Below are positions 37,620 to 49,100 of a stretch of 64,000 nucleotides of DNA, piece after piece. The DNA comes from an uncultured Bacteroidales bacterium. Lineage in GTDB: Bacteria; Bacteroidota; Bacteroidia; Bacteroidales; P3. The notes below the pieces were generated by a model. The model saw only the letters and a list, made by a program, of their open reading frames with translations. It was not told the origin of the DNA and searched no databases. The position numbers and the translations under genes were made by a program. The stretch spans positions 124,001-188,000 of the forward strand of contig CALUHJ010000001.1 in NCBI GenBank assembly GCA_944320415.1, read 5' to 3'. The stretch's first letter is position 1. Every line of letters starts with the position of its first letter.

Positions 37620-38726
37620 ATGGATATATATTCACTTGCCTTGACCAAGGTTTACGGCGTAGGTCCCGCAATGGCCAAAAAGCTTATGGAGTTTTATCCC
37701 TCTGCGGAGGATTTGTTCAATGAAACCGCCGCAGGACTGGAAATAATATTTAAAGGACGGAAAAAGACGATAGAATCCGTTTTGAGTAAATCCATGTTTC
37801 CTGTTTGTGAAAGGGAGTTGAGGTTCATTGAGGAAAATGACATAAGGGCTTATTTTTTTACTGACCAGGACTATCCCGAAAGGCTCAGACGTATGGATGA
37901 CCCGCCCGTATGTCTTTTTGTCAAGGGCAGGGGCAGTTTGGACGCTGACAGAATGGTGAGCATAGTTGGGACAAGACATGCGACCGATTACGGCAAGTGG
38001 ATGACTGCAAACATAGTTCATGAGTTGAACCGCTATGGAGTAAGTACTGTAAGTGGATTGGCTCTTGGCATAGATTCCATGGTGCATATAAGGTCCGTAG
38101 CGGAAGGTATGCCTACATTCGGTGTATTGGGTCATGGATTGGACAGAATTTATCCTTCATCCAATTGGGATCTGGCAAAAGCGATGACGGACAGAGGAGG
38201 GCTGGTTACGGAGTTTTTTTCCGAAACGAATTTAAGTGCTTACAATTTCCCTCGCAGAAACAGGATAATAGCGGCTCTTTGTGACCTTTGCATCGTTGTC
38301 GAAAGCAGCAGAAAAGGAGGCTCTCTTATCACTGCAAGACTGGCACAGGAATACAACAGGGAGGTGTTGGCCGTTCCCGGAAGAGTGAGTGATGTAAATT
38401 CAGAAGGATGCAATAATCTGATAAGCAATAATATGGCTGCGGATTTATCCAACCTGGACCGTATTGGAGAGATAATGAACTGGAATGTACGGGATGCACA
38501 AACTGCAAACGGAGATACAATAAATCGGAAATCCATTCCTGATATACCTTTGAACGATAATGAGAAAAAGGTATACGAATATATAGAAAAGAACAAGAGG
38601 GTGACCATAGATGAGATATCTTCTGCCTGTTCGATAAGCATTTCCATTCTTTCTTCACTGCTTATGGTTTTGGAGCTTAAAGGCTTGATTAAAGCTCTTC
38701 CCGGCAAAAGCTACGAAGTATTTTAA
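37620..38726 (+). CDS. dprA: DNA-processing protein DprA
   Basis: A 368-residue DprA that protects incoming single-stranded DNA and loads RecA during natural transformation. An N-terminal helix-hairpin-helix region (VYGVGPAMAKKLMEFYPSAE) precedes the Rossmann-like core: 'MVSIVGTRHATDYGKWM', 'VSGLALGIDSMVH', 'GHGLDRIYPSSNWDLA', 'FPRRNRIIAALCDLCIVVES', 'GGSLITARLAQEYNREVLAV'. A C-terminal winged-helix domain (about 315-368) ends the protein. It lies 18 bases after the fucosidase gene and may share its transcript, though the functions are unrelated. I find no clear terminator in the 299-base gap 38727-39025, which is A/T-rich. Confidence 0.96.
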   Translation: MDIYSLALTKVYGVGPAMAKKLMEFYPSAEDLFNETAAGLEIIFKGRKKTIESVLSKSMFPVCERELRFIEENDIRAYFFTDQDYPERLRRMDDPPVCLFVKGRGSLDADRMVSIVGTRHATDYGKWMTANIVHELNRYGVSTVSGLALGIDSMVHIRSVAEGMPTFGVLGHGLDRIYPSSNWDLAKAMTDRGGLVTEFFSETNLSAYNFPRRNRIIAALCDLCIVVESSRKGGSLITARLAQEYNREVLAVPGRVSDVNSEGCNNLISNNMAADLSNLDRIGEIMNWNVRDAQTANGDTINRKSIPDIPLNDNEKKVYEYIEKNKRVTIDEISSACSISISILSSLLMVLELKGLIKALPGKSYEVF

Positions 38727-38941
38727 CCGATAAATCCATCTTCTAAGGCCGATACAATAAAAATAAGTAGTCGTTATAGGATTTACGTATATTTCCATAT
38801 TGTTTGTATTACTTGTTTTTTGTTTCTGTATTTGTATTTAATATACTGTAAACCATGTTTTTACATGCTTAGTCGCCATTGGCTACGATATATTATAAAC
38901 GTTAAATTTGTGTATATTCAATATTTTTTCATTGATTGTGT

Positions 38942-38972
38942 TTTGTAGGACAGAAAAAAAGTAATAACTTTG
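38942..38972 (+). promoter_or_regulatory. Promoter of the first giant adhesin
   Basis: TTTG (38942-38945) and TAACTTTG (38965-38972) with 19-base spacing, giving a leader of about 45 nt. It lies inside the upstream-extended open frame and so supports the start at 39026. Confidence 0.82.
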
Positions 38973-39025
38973 ACGGCGTAAAGAAATCTTTAATCAAATT
39001 ATTATTAACCAAAAAAAAGAGCCTT

Positions 39026-42000
39026 ATGAAGAGACTTTTATTATTTGCAATGGCGATAGTCTTTGCGATGCAGCTGTCGGCTCAAGAGACGACGTATGCT
39101 GTCGGGGAGTATAGCACTGGGACATCTTCGTATGTACCTTGCTACACTTTTTATAATTACAGTTACTCTCAAAGTATCTACCCTGCCGATTCATTGCAGC
39201 CGGGAATGATTACTGCAATAAGTTACAAGTATGCTGCGAGCGACAGTGAAACAATTCCGTCTGTTATCTATATGGGAGAAGTTACTCGCAGTGCATTTTC
39301 CGGTATTACGGATTGGATTCCGGTATCCGAGCTTACTCAGGTATTCAGCGGCAGTGTGACGTTCTCCAATGGTTGGGTGAGGATAGATTTGAATGAACCT
39401 TTCAATTACACTGGAGAAGGGAATCTTGTTGTAGCTTACGTGAATGAGCGAGGATATTACACGTCTTCTCGGTATTTCAACACTTTCTCAATCAATTCTG
39501 CTTCATTGTACGAGTATCGTGATGAGAGTATTATCTCACCATCCAATCCTCCTTCCGGTTCAGTCGTAAGTTATGTTCCGAGTACAAAATTTCATGTATG
39601 GCCAGAGGGGGTTGAATATTGTTATCCTCCGGAGAATTTGACGGTAACGAATATTACCTCTACAAGCGCCGATATTACGTGGACAGCCAATGAAGAGTCT
39701 ACTTCGGGTGAGTACGGTATTGCCTACAAGACACAAGACAGTGAGGAGTGGATAGAATTGGACAATGTATCCGGAGAGAATACATCTATTTCGGACTTGG
39801 AGCCATTTACAAGATACGATGTAAAGGTTTGGGCAGTATGTTCAGAGGCAAATAGTCCTGAGATAATTGTAAATTTCATTACATCTCCTGATGAGAGTGT
39901 ATCCAATGTGGTTCCTTTCTATGAGAGTTTTGACAGTGAAGATTATTCCAAGTGGAATATGGAAAACGGTACTGCAGTCAATCAGTGGCATAGAGGTACG
40001 GCAGAAAACAATACCATGACAGAGGAAGGTACCCCGACAGAAGGTGGTGGTGCCATGTATATCAGTAATGACAACGGTGTTACCAATGCATATAACAATG
40101 GAAGTACGTCTACTGTGTATTTGTACACTTTTGTGAATTTCGGTGAGGGAGATGCATTTAAGTTGACGTTCGACAGGAAAGTTATGGGAGAATCTAGTTA
40201 TGATTATTTGAGGGTTTATCTGATGGATGTGGATGCTGAGCTTTCTACAGGTAGTGTTCCTTCAGAGAGTTTGGCGATAACACCGGTATTGAACGGACAA
40301 AACAGTTGGATAAGGGAGTATATTTTAATATCAGGAGAAAATGCCAATACCACAAAGAAACTGGTTTTCATGTGGCGTAATGATGGTAGTCAAGGAGACA
40401 ATCCGCCTGCAGCCATAGACAATGTGTCGGTTACAAGTACAAACTGTACTTTTGCTACGAACGTCAGCGTAGAGACGGTGGATATGGGTGAATCGGTCAG
40501 TGCGGATGTTACCATTACAGATGACAATGATAATGATAATACTACGGAGTATATAGTTGAGTATAAATTGGAATTGGACAATATGTGGACTTCTGTGTCA
40601 TCATCCGACAATCCTGTTGTTATTAACGATTTGCTTCATGGTAGCAGATATAATTTGAGGGTTACAACGGTATGTGAAGGAGAGGATACATCATTTATAT
40701 CCAATGTGTATTCGTTTAATACACCATGTATTCCTGTCGTAGAATTCCCTTATGTAATGAATTTTGAAGAAACATTCCAGGAGGCAGACGGAGTAATAGG
40801 AAACAGAGCCATTCCTTTGTGTTGGTACAATATCAATGGCGGATACAATTCTTATTATTGGACTAATGGTTCTTACGAAGCATACAACGGAAGTCAGTGT
40901 TTGCAGTACAATGGAGCTTATTCCGGAGGAAATTATGCATTTTCAGATTGGGTAATATCTCCTGCATTTGAACTTACCGGTGGAGAGAGGATGAACTTTA
41001 TGGCTAAGGTTACCAGCAGTGCGCCTGCAACGCTTAAGGTTTACGCCAAGGATGTATCCGAGGAGGACATAAGCTCTATTGCCGATACTTCAGACTTTAC
41101 ATTGGTTGAAACCTTGCATCTGAATGCTTCTGGCAATTATGAAAGTTATGAAGTAGGACTTGGAGCGTACACAAGCAATACACGCATAGCTTTGGTTGTT
41201 AATAGTATATCACCTACGTTTTATATAGACTCATTGACGATAAGTGCATTGCCTGAATGTCCAGAAGTATATGGATTAAGGGCCCTTGTAGCATCAAGCG
41301 AGAGTATATCCGTAGATTTCAATGCAACCACCGATATTGGCAGCGGTTATGTATTGGCATACGGACAGGCAGCTTCGGCAGAGGAGTTCGATCCTAATTC
41401 AGCGGAAACAATAACTATAGGTTCTGCTGACGAGTTGCCGTACATTATAGACGGTCTTACTACAGGCGAGACATATTATTTTGCAGTTAAGCAAAGTTGT
41501 GCAGATGAGTTTTCCGATGTTGTTTCCTGTCAATTGCAGAAAACGGTGACATTGCCTTATGAACAGAATTTTGAGGATTTGGAGAATGTTTCCGAATGGA
41601 ATTTCGTATCGTCAGAGCCAAATGAATGGTTTATAGGTTCAACTGTAAACAATACGGAAGACGGTATGAATTCTCTTTATGTGACCAACGATGACGGAGT
41701 TACCAATGCTTATACTCCACCTGCTACATATAGTACAAATTATATTTATGCGAGTACGATTGTAGAGTTCGGGGAAGGGATAGGCTTTTTATTGTCATAC
41801 GATTGGAAAGCAAGTGGTAATTATGATAATTATTTGAAGGTTTTTTTGATGCCTACAGATGCGGAGATTCCAAACAACTCAGAGCCTTATTTTTATGAGA
41901 TAAGCAATGGTGAAAAATACGGAGCTTCTTCATGGCAAAGAGATACCATAATATTGGATGGCAGCTGTGCCAATACCACACAGAAAGTGGTGTTTATGTG

Positions 42001-45000
42001 GAGTAGTTATGGAGAGTGGGACGGTTCCGTTTACAATCCTCCTGCAGCAATAGACAACATTAACATAGATGCGCGTGAATGTGTTGAGGTTACTAATTTG
42101 ACTTTGACCACGGAAGATGCGGGAGAAAGTGCAAACATAACCGTATCGTTTACAGATGCCAATGAGGTAGGAAACTATACCTTGGAATATAAACTTTCCG
42201 ATGCCACGGAATGGACGGTCATAACAAATTTGAATGAAACGACCTACACAATAGAAGATCTTCTTTACGGAACGGAATATGACGTAAGGGTTATGACGGT
42301 TTGTTCGGACGAAACTTATTCAAATTATGTTGAAGCAAGTATTTACACTTCTTGTATGAATTTGACCGCTCCTTGGAGTGAAACATTTGATTCTGATGTT
42401 AGTGGTTCTATTTGTTGGGGTATTTATTCGGGAGCATTCCCTACAGGAACTATGCAGTTTTCATCACTAACGCCTTATAGTTATGGATGGAGTCATTCAA
42501 CGCTTCCTGTCAATGGAATCGAAAACAGCAGAATGGAAACCAATATTTATTCTACCAATCAATATTGGCTGGTTACTCCTTCCGTTGATTTGGGAGACGG
42601 TTCAACCACATATCAGATAGCGGCAGACGTTATGTTGAGAAGCTATGGGTCTGATGCGGATCCTGAATATGCTTCCGATGACATGTTTGCTATTTTGGTA
42701 TCTACGGACAACGGTCAATCATGGTCTTCTGCCAATGCCCTTGTTTATAAGGATGGCGATGCGGATACCGAGCATGATTTCTCAGATTTCGGACGTACCC
42801 CTACAAGGGTTATGTACAAGTTGGTAGATGCTGAAGACAATCCTATTACGGGAGTTGTCAAGTTCGCATTCTTCGGAGGAAGTACAATATCCAATGCAGA
42901 CAATTATTTGTTTATAGATAATGTAGATGTTGGTGAGTGGAGTGAGTGTCCTGCACCTTATGCCGTAACAGTAAGCAATATAGGAACGGAGACCGCTACG
43001 GTTTCATTCAATGAAGCAGGCAGTGCGACCTCATGGGAATATGTATTGTTGGAAAACGGAGAGACAGATCCTGAAGCAGGTTCGCCTGTTGAAGTAAGTA
43101 CAAATCCTATAGAGTTGACAGGTCTTTCTGCCGGCACCGCTTATGCTGTTGCAGTAAGAAGCGTTTGCGATGATTACTCACCATGGTCAGCGGTAGTATC
43201 ATTCTCAACAGTTGGGGCATTGCCATATTCGACGGATTTTGCGGATGATGCAGACAATGCGGCGTGGAATATTACTACATCAGGAGCGAACTCTTGGGCA
43301 TTCGGTTCTGCTACGGCAATGGATGAAGGCGGCATGTCCGCTTACGTATCCAATGACGGCGGTGCGACTTATGCTGCAGCATCTGAAAGTTCCGTAATGT
43401 ACATGAAGAAATTGTTTGATTTCGGAGATGGTAGTGAGACATACAATCTTGACTTTGATTACAAGGTTTCAGGACATATTGAAGGCAATACTGTTTACAG
43501 TGGTGTGTTGGTATTTGCCCTTGACCCCGGTGTTATGTTGCCTTATGATGATTTGCCTATGCAAGACGAAGTGGCATTACTATGCGGAGCAGAAGACTGG
43601 ACTCATGCAACCGTTGAATTGACGGGATTGAGCGGAGTAAAACAGATAGTTTTCGTTACATGGGGATATGAACAGGATGGAGCATTGACAGTACCTGCTG
43701 CTATAGATGACATATCAATAGATGAAACCGCATGTATCAGACCTACAGAGTTGGATGTAACCAATATTACCGAAACTACAGCGGACATAAGTTGGGTTGG
43801 TACGTCAGACAGTTATGTCATCTCATACGGACCTGCCAATGGAACGGAAGAAGATTTGGTTGAGGTTGATGCATCCGAATCACCGTTCACATTGACGGAT
43901 TTGACGCCAAGCACGGAATATATGTTTGCAATCAAGGGCATATGTGGAGGTGAAGAATCTGCTTATACTCCTTACTACACGTTCAGAACAGCATGTGGAG
44001 CAATACCTGCACCATGGACAGAAAACTTCAATTCTAATGTGGCAACTGATGAATGTTGGAGTCAGGGTAAAGCATTGTTGCCTCAAACAGGAACTGTGGA
44101 AACATCCTCTTTTGCAACTTCTAGTAGTTGGAGTTATAGCACTAGTATCGTAAATGGAGTCTCTGATTCAAGGATGAAAATAAATATATGGTCTAATACT
44201 TATAAAGATTGGCTTATAACGCCTTCTATTGATTTGGGAGACGGTTCCACCGTATATCAGATAGCGGTTGACGTAATGCTTACCGATTATTATAATGATG
44301 CGGAGCCGGATCCTGCACCGGATGACAGGTTCGCCATATTGGTATCGACTGACAACGGAGCAACATGGTCGGCAGACAATGCCCTTATCTATGCGGACAA
44401 CGATGATGATACCGAACACAATTTCTCAGATTTGGGACGTACACCTACAAGAGCTACGTATGTATTGACAGATGTTGACGGTAATCCTATATCCGGAGTT
44501 GTCAAGTTTGCCTTCTACGGAGAAAGTACACAATCCAACGGAGACAATGATTTGTACATAGATAACATAGAGGTAAGCGAAGCTGAAGAGGTTGTAGTAC
44601 CGGACCCATGTGCCGAGCCAACCGACCTTACAGTTACGAACATCACCGAGACGAGTGCAGACTTGACCTGGACTGCAGGCGGCAGCGAGAGTTCATGGCA
44701 GGTAAGATTGGGAGAAGACGGAGATGCAGTTGACGTTACGGTAACAAGCCATACCTTCACCGAATTGACGGCAAGCACACAATACACAGCCTATGTAAGG
44801 GCTAACTGCGGAGAAAGCTATTCGACATGGGTATCCATAGCATTCACGACAGCAGGAGAAGGCGTTGTTAATCCGGTTGTTACGACAGTAGAGGCAAGCA
44901 ACGTTACCGAGACTGAGGCTACCTTGAATGCAACTGTAGTTGAAGGCAGTGAGGCTATCACGGCAAGAGGCTTCAAATATAGGACAACAGGAGCGACAGA

Positions 45001-45730
45001 TTGGACGGACGTAGCCGCAACGGGAACGACAACCCTTACTGCAACGCTTACGGACTTGACACCTGCCACTTCATACGAGTTCAAGGCATACGTAACAGTT
45101 GGTACGGAAGAGTTTGAAGGAACTGTCTTGACGTTCACAACCGAGAGTGAGGAGATAGAAATAGTGATGGGTACGGTAGAAACGAATGAGGCAAGCAATG
45201 TAAACGACCATACGGCAGTATTGAACGGTACGTTGACTTCCAATGGAGGAGACGACAGCTATACTGTAGGTTTCTTGATGTCAACAATTGAAGACTTCGA
45301 CATGGAGACGCCGAATGTTGTGAACTTGCCTGCGACTGAGACTGCGGGAGCGTTGACAGCCAATGCTACGGAATTGGAATCAGGAACGAACTATTTCTTC
45401 AGAGCATACATCACAAACGATGCAGGTACGGCTTACGGAGAGGTTAAGACGTTTGTAACCACATCGGGCTTGAGTGATGCAGAAAGAGGCTTGAGAGCAG
45501 TCATCTATCCAAATCCTGCGAGCGGCAAGGCTACAGTAGAGATAGAAGGCTTGAACGCATCGGCGAGACTGATTGTTACGGACTTGCAGGGCAGGATTTT
45601 GAGCAGTGACGATTTGCAGTCTGGAGCAAGCAGGTATGAGATGGATTTGACAGGATTTGCGAGTGGAGTTTACTACATAAGGATAGTAACTGACAACTCG
45701 GTATCGACCCAGAAGTTGATAGTAAAATAA
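39026..45730 (+). CDS. Giant modular surface adhesin with T9SS type A sorting domain (paralog 1)
   Basis: About 2234 residues; the signal peptide MKRLLLFAMAIVFAMQLSAQ sets the start at 39026 (the frame is open to 38936). An N-terminal beta domain (about 21-195) is followed by alternating fibronectin-III modules (near 198-285, 472-570, 748-835, 1019-1110, 1309-1395, 1570-1660, 1860-1945) and cleaved-adhesin/MAM-like jelly rolls (near 295-470, 571-745, 840-1015, 1112-1305, 1397-1565, 1661-1855). Examples are 'VPFYESFDSEDYSKWN' and 'PYEQNFEDLENVSEWN'. Two more FN3-like repeats (1948-2150) lead into the sorting domain (AVIYPNPASGKATVEIEG, ending QKLIVK). Cleaved-adhesin modules also occur in P. 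gingivalis gingipains and HagA, so binding of host proteins is plausible. A terminator follows at 45819. Confidence 0.92.
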   Translation: MKRLLLFAMAIVFAMQLSAQETTYAVGEYSTGTSSYVPCYTFYNYSYSQSIYPADSLQPGMITAISYKYAASDSETIPSVIYMGEVTRSAFSGITDWIPVSELTQVFSGSVTFSNGWVRIDLNEPFNYTGEGNLVVAYVNERGYYTSSRYFNTFSINSASLYEYRDESIISPSNPPSGSVVSYVPSTKFHVWPEGVEYCYPPENLTVTNITSTSADITWTANEESTSGEYGIAYKTQDSEEWIELDNVSGENTSISDLEPFTRYDVKVWAVCSEANSPEIIVNFITSPDESVSNVVPFYESFDSEDYSKWNMENGTAVNQWHRGTAENNTMTEEGTPTEGGGAMYISNDNGVTNAYNNGSTSTVYLYTFVNFGEGDAFKLTFDRKVMGESSYDYLRVYLMDVDAELSTGSVPSESLAITPVLNGQNSWIREYILISGENANTTKKLVFMWRNDGSQGDNPPAAIDNVSVTSTNCTFATNVSVETVDMGESVSADVTITDDNDNDNTTEYIVEYKLELDNMWTSVSSSDNPVVINDLLHGSRYNLRVTTVCEGEDTSFISNVYSFNTPCIPVVEFPYVMNFEETFQEADGVIGNRAIPLCWYNINGGYNSYYWTNGSYEAYNGSQCLQYNGAYSGGNYAFSDWVISPAFELTGGERMNFMAKVTSSAPATLKVYAKDVSEEDISSIADTSDFTLVETLHLNASGNYESYEVGLGAYTSNTRIALVVNSISPTFYIDSLTISALPECPEVYGLRALVASSESISVDFNATTDIGSGYVLAYGQAASAEEFDPNSAETITIGSADELPYIIDGLTTGETYYFAVKQSCADEFSDVVSCQLQKTVTLPYEQNFEDLENVSEWNFVSSEPNEWFIGSTVNNTEDGMNSLYVTNDDGVTNAYTPPATYSTNYIYASTIVEFGEGIGFLLSYDWKASGNYDNYLKVFLMPTDAEIPNNSEPYFYEISNGEKYGASSWQRDTIILDGSCANTTQKVVFMWSSYGEWDGSVYNPPAAIDNINIDARECVEVTNLTLTTEDAGESANITVSFTDANEVGNYTLEYKLSDATEWTVITNLNETTYTIEDLLYGTEYDVRVMTVCSDETYSNYVEASIYTSCMNLTAPWSETFDSDVSGSICWGIYSGAFPTGTMQFSSLTPYSYGWSHSTLPVNGIENSRMETNIYSTNQYWLVTPSVDLGDGSTTYQIAADVMLRSYGSDADPEYASDDMFAILVSTDNGQSWSSANALVYKDGDADTEHDFSDFGRTPTRVMYKLVDAEDNPITGVVKFAFFGGSTISNADNYLFIDNVDVGEWSECPAPYAVTVSNIGTETATVSFNEAGSATSWEYVLLENGETDPEAGSPVEVSTNPIELTGLSAGTAYAVAVRSVCDDYSPWSAVVSFSTVGALPYSTDFADDADNAAWNITTSGANSWAFGSATAMDEGGMSAYVSNDGGATYAAASESSVMYMKKLFDFGDGSETYNLDFDYKVSGHIEGNTVYSGVLVFALDPGVMLPYDDLPMQDEVALLCGAEDWTHATVELTGLSGVKQIVFVTWGYEQDGALTVPAAIDDISIDETACIRPTELDVTNITETTADISWVGTSDSYVISYGPANGTEEDLVEVDASESPFTLTDLTPSTEYMFAIKGICGGEESAYTPYYTFRTACGAIPAPWTENFNSNVATDECWSQGKALLPQTGTVETSSFATSSSWSYSTSIVNGVSDSRMKINIWSNTYKDWLITPSIDLGDGSTVYQIAVDVMLTDYYNDAEPDPAPDDRFAILVSTDNGATWSADNALIYADNDDDTEHNFSDLGRTPTRATYVLTDVDGNPISGVVKFAFYGESTQSNGDNDLYIDNIEVSEAEEVVVPDPCAEPTDLTVTNITETSADLTWTAGGSESSWQVRLGEDGDAVDVTVTSHTFTELTASTQYTAYVRANCGESYSTWVSIAFTTAGEGVVNPVVTTVEASNVTETEATLNATVVEGSEAITARGFKYRTTGATDWTDVAATGTTTLTATLTDLTPATSYEFKAYVTVGTEEFEGTVLTFTTESEEIEIVMGTVETNEASNVNDHTAVLNGTLTSNGGDDSYTVGFLMSTIEDFDMETPNVVNLPATETAGALTANATELESGTNYFFRAYITNDAGTAYGEVKTFVTTSGLSDAERGLRAVIYPNPASGKATVEIEGLNASARLIVTDLQGRILSSDDLQSGASRYEMDLTGFASGVYYIRIVTDNSVSTQKLIVK
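44606..45730 (+). repeat. 3' segment nearly identical to 50868-51992 (copy 1)
   Basis: This 1125-base stretch aligns without gaps to 50868-51992 (constant offset 6262). Bases 44660-45093 show no visible difference from the other copy. An island at about 45122-45202 is strongly diverged, then near-identity resumes to the stop codon and ends there. Confidence 0.9.
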
Positions 45731-45818
45731 ATACTAAGCGAAACAATGTAATGTGAAACGCATTGTAAAATATCCTGGAGGATATTGATCCTGTCACCAA
45801 ACAAAGTTTCACGGAAAT

Positions 45819-45859
45819 GGAACTTGATTTCGTCAAATTGGAATCAAGTTCCGTTTTTT
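45819..45859 (+). terminator. Terminator after giant adhesin 1
   Basis: GGAACTTGATT and its complement form an 11-base stem with a 12-base loop, followed by CG and seven T residues. The surrounding 391-base gap 45731-46121 has no gene; it ends with the promoter of paralog 2. Confidence 0.88.
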
Positions 45860-46046
45860 TGTAATCAAGACTTGGACATAGTGGCTTTTATGTTGATGTG
45901 TCAATATATTTTGTGATTAGAATTTGCTATGCAATAACAGTAACGGTAATATGTATATTTATCCATAAAAATTATAAGCGATAATCTTTATTGGGATTAA
46001 TGAGGTGAATGGTGCAATTTATACAGTCCTCTTTTTTTCTTTTATT

Positions 46047-46077
46047 TTTTGGGGAAAAAAGAAAAAACATTACCTTT
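46047..46077 (+). promoter_or_regulatory. Promoter of the second giant adhesin
   Basis: TTTG (46047-46050) and TACCTTTG (46070-46077), 19 bases apart. The layout and leader length match those of paralog 1, although the surrounding sequence differs. Confidence 0.82.
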
Positions 46078-46121
46078 GCCGCCGCTTAGCAAATATTATT
46101 ATCAACAAAAATTTAAACTTT

Positions 46122-49100
46122 ATGAAACGATTTTTATTACTTGCAATGGCAATAGTCTTTGCAATGCAGCTGTCGGCTCAGGAAGAGGTGACGTATGCTG
46201 TCGGGGAGTATGGCACGGGGACATCTTCGTATGTACCTTTGTACACTAATTATGATTACAGTTACTCCCAAAGTATTTACCCTGCTGATTCGTTACAGCC
46301 GGGAATGATTACTGCAATAAGTTACAAGTATGTCGGAAGTTCGACTGAAACGATCAATCCTTCCATCATTTATATGGGAGCAGTCAACCGCAGTGCGTTT
46401 TCCAGTACAACGGATTGGGTTCCTTTGGATGAACTCACAGAAGTGTTCAACGGAAGCGTTACTTTATCTAATGGTTGGGTAAGGATAGAGTTGGATGAAC
46501 CTTTCCTTTATGCAGGTGGCAACCTTGTGGTGGCTTACATGAATGAGAGAGGGGATTGGACAAGCTCTCAAAGTTTCAACGCTTTCCCAATCAATCAAGC
46601 CTCATTGTATTATTATCGTGATTACACCATAATATCAGCATCTAATCCTCCTTCTGGTACAAGGCTGAATTATGTTCCGAGCACCAAATTTCATTTTTCC
46701 GGAGAAGCAGTGGATATTTGCTATCCTCCAATGAATCTAACTGTATCAAATATTACATCGACTGATGCGGAAATCACATGGACAGCCAATGAAAACTCCA
46801 CTTCAAGCGATTACGGCATTGCCTACAAGACACAAGACAGTGAAGAGTGGATAGAATTGGACAATGTGTCCGGAGAGAGCACAACTATATCCGATTTGTC
46901 ACCGTTGACAAGATATGATGTAAAGGTGTGGACGATATGTTCGGACGGCAACAGCAGAGAGGTTAGAGCTAACTTCTGTACCAATGTGGACGAAAGCATG
47001 ATACAGGCCGTTCCTTATTTTGAGGACTTTGACAATGCGGATGACATGGCCGAGTGGACCATTACCAACGGAACAGTGACGAACAAGTGGTATCACGGCA
47101 TGATAGAGAACAACACCATGATTGACGAAGAAACACTGACCGATGGCGGTGCCATGTACATAAGCAATGATGGCGGAACAACCAATGCCTATACCGTAGA
47201 TGCTACATCCATAGCTTATTTTTCCACCTTTGTAGGATTCGGTGACGGTCCTGATTTCAAGTTGACTTTCGACAGAAAGTATATAGGTGAATCAAACGGT
47301 ACCAGCATATATGACTATGTCAGGGTTTATCTTATGGATGTGGATGCGGAGTTGTCCAACAGTTCGTTGCCTGATGAAAGCAATGCCATTACTGAAATAT
47401 TGGGACCTACCGGAACCACAGTGGCGGAATGGGTGAACGAAGCTGTATTCATACCAAACACCTATGCCAATACAACAAAGAAACTGGTTTTCATGTGGAG
47501 AAATGATAACGGAGGCGGAGAGAATCCTCCTGCAGCCATAGACAACATTGCAATTACGGAATTGGTTTGCGGCCAACTTAACGATGTGGCTGTTACGACT
47601 GAAGACATGGATGGTTCTGTGAATGCGAATGTTTCCTTTACTGATGACAACTCCAACAGTTCGGAATATATAGTTGAATATAAAGTAGAGACTGAAAGTG
47701 AATGGATGACATATACCTCCACGGACAATCCTGTTGTCGTTCCTGATTTGCTTTACGGTAAAAGATATGAGTTGAGGGTCTATGCAGTATGTGACGGTGC
47801 GGACACGTCATTCATGTCAGAAACAGTATTGTTCAATACTCCATGTACATCCGTTATAGACCTGCCTTATGTGATGGACTTTGAGGAAACCTTCCAGGCG
47901 GCTGACGGAGTTATAGGCAACAGAGACATGCCTTTGTGCTGGTACAACATAAACGGAGGTTATGAATATTACTATTGGAACAGATCTACCTCTACTTCCG
48001 GAGTGTACAGCGGAAATCAGTCCATATATTTCTCTGGAACAACCTCTACGTACTCATACGCATTTTCGGACTGGATCATATCCCCTGTAATAGAATTGTC
48101 CGGTGCGGAAAGGCTTAACTTCAAGGCAAAGGCTACATATTCAGACAACAGTCCGGTTTTGAAAGTTTATGCCAAAGATGTTACAGAGGGAGATATAACT
48201 TCAATGGCAGACACATCGTCTTTCACTTTGATACAGGAAGTTCCTCTTATCGTCTCTGAGGATTTTGAAGACTATGAAATAGGTCTTGTGGATTATTCTG
48301 CAAGCACACGTATTGCATTGGTTGTAAACCAGGCATCATCTACATTCTATTTGGATTCATTGGTTGTAAGTGCCTTGCCGGATTGTCCTGATGTATATGG
48401 TTTGGCTGTAAATCCTGCTTCAAGTGAAAGTGTATCTGTTAATTTCAATACCTCTAACGGAAACGGCAGTGGTTGGGTCATAGCATACGGACAAGCAGAG
48501 ACGGCAGAGGATTTCGATCCTGAATCAGCTGAATTCACTGCCAACGTATCCGATGCTGAAGAGGTACCTTATATAATAGACGGATTAACTACCGGAGAGA
48601 CATATTATTTTGCGGTACAGCAGGATTGTGGCGGAGCGTTCACGGCCCCTGTTGCAGTTACACTGCCTGTTACCATCACATTGCCTTATGAACAGAACTT
48701 CGATGATGCGGAAAACATGGCAGAGATAATAATAGACAACAACACTGCAACTAACCAATGGCATTATGGCACAGCAGTGAACAACACCGTTGACGAAAGC
48801 GGAACGCCTACGGCCGGTGGAGCTATATATATAAGTGACGATAACGGTGTTACAAACAACTATACTTTAGGCTCTGCTTCAACGGTTTATTTCTCCACGG
48901 TAATAGAATTCGGTGATGCAGGCGGATACGTATTGACTTTCGACAGGAAACAAATTGGTGAAAGTATGTATGATTATACAAGGGTATATCTAATGGATAT
49001 GGATCAGGAATTGACATCATCTATTCCTAACGCTTCATATGCAGTTACTGATATACTAAGAACAACAAATTCCGCATGGGTTTCGGATACTGTTATTCTT

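Noticed and set aside
38936..39025. N-terminal extension of giant adhesin 1 (and the similar one at 46005-46121)
   Set aside because: Both extensions include the promoter and would bury the signal peptide.
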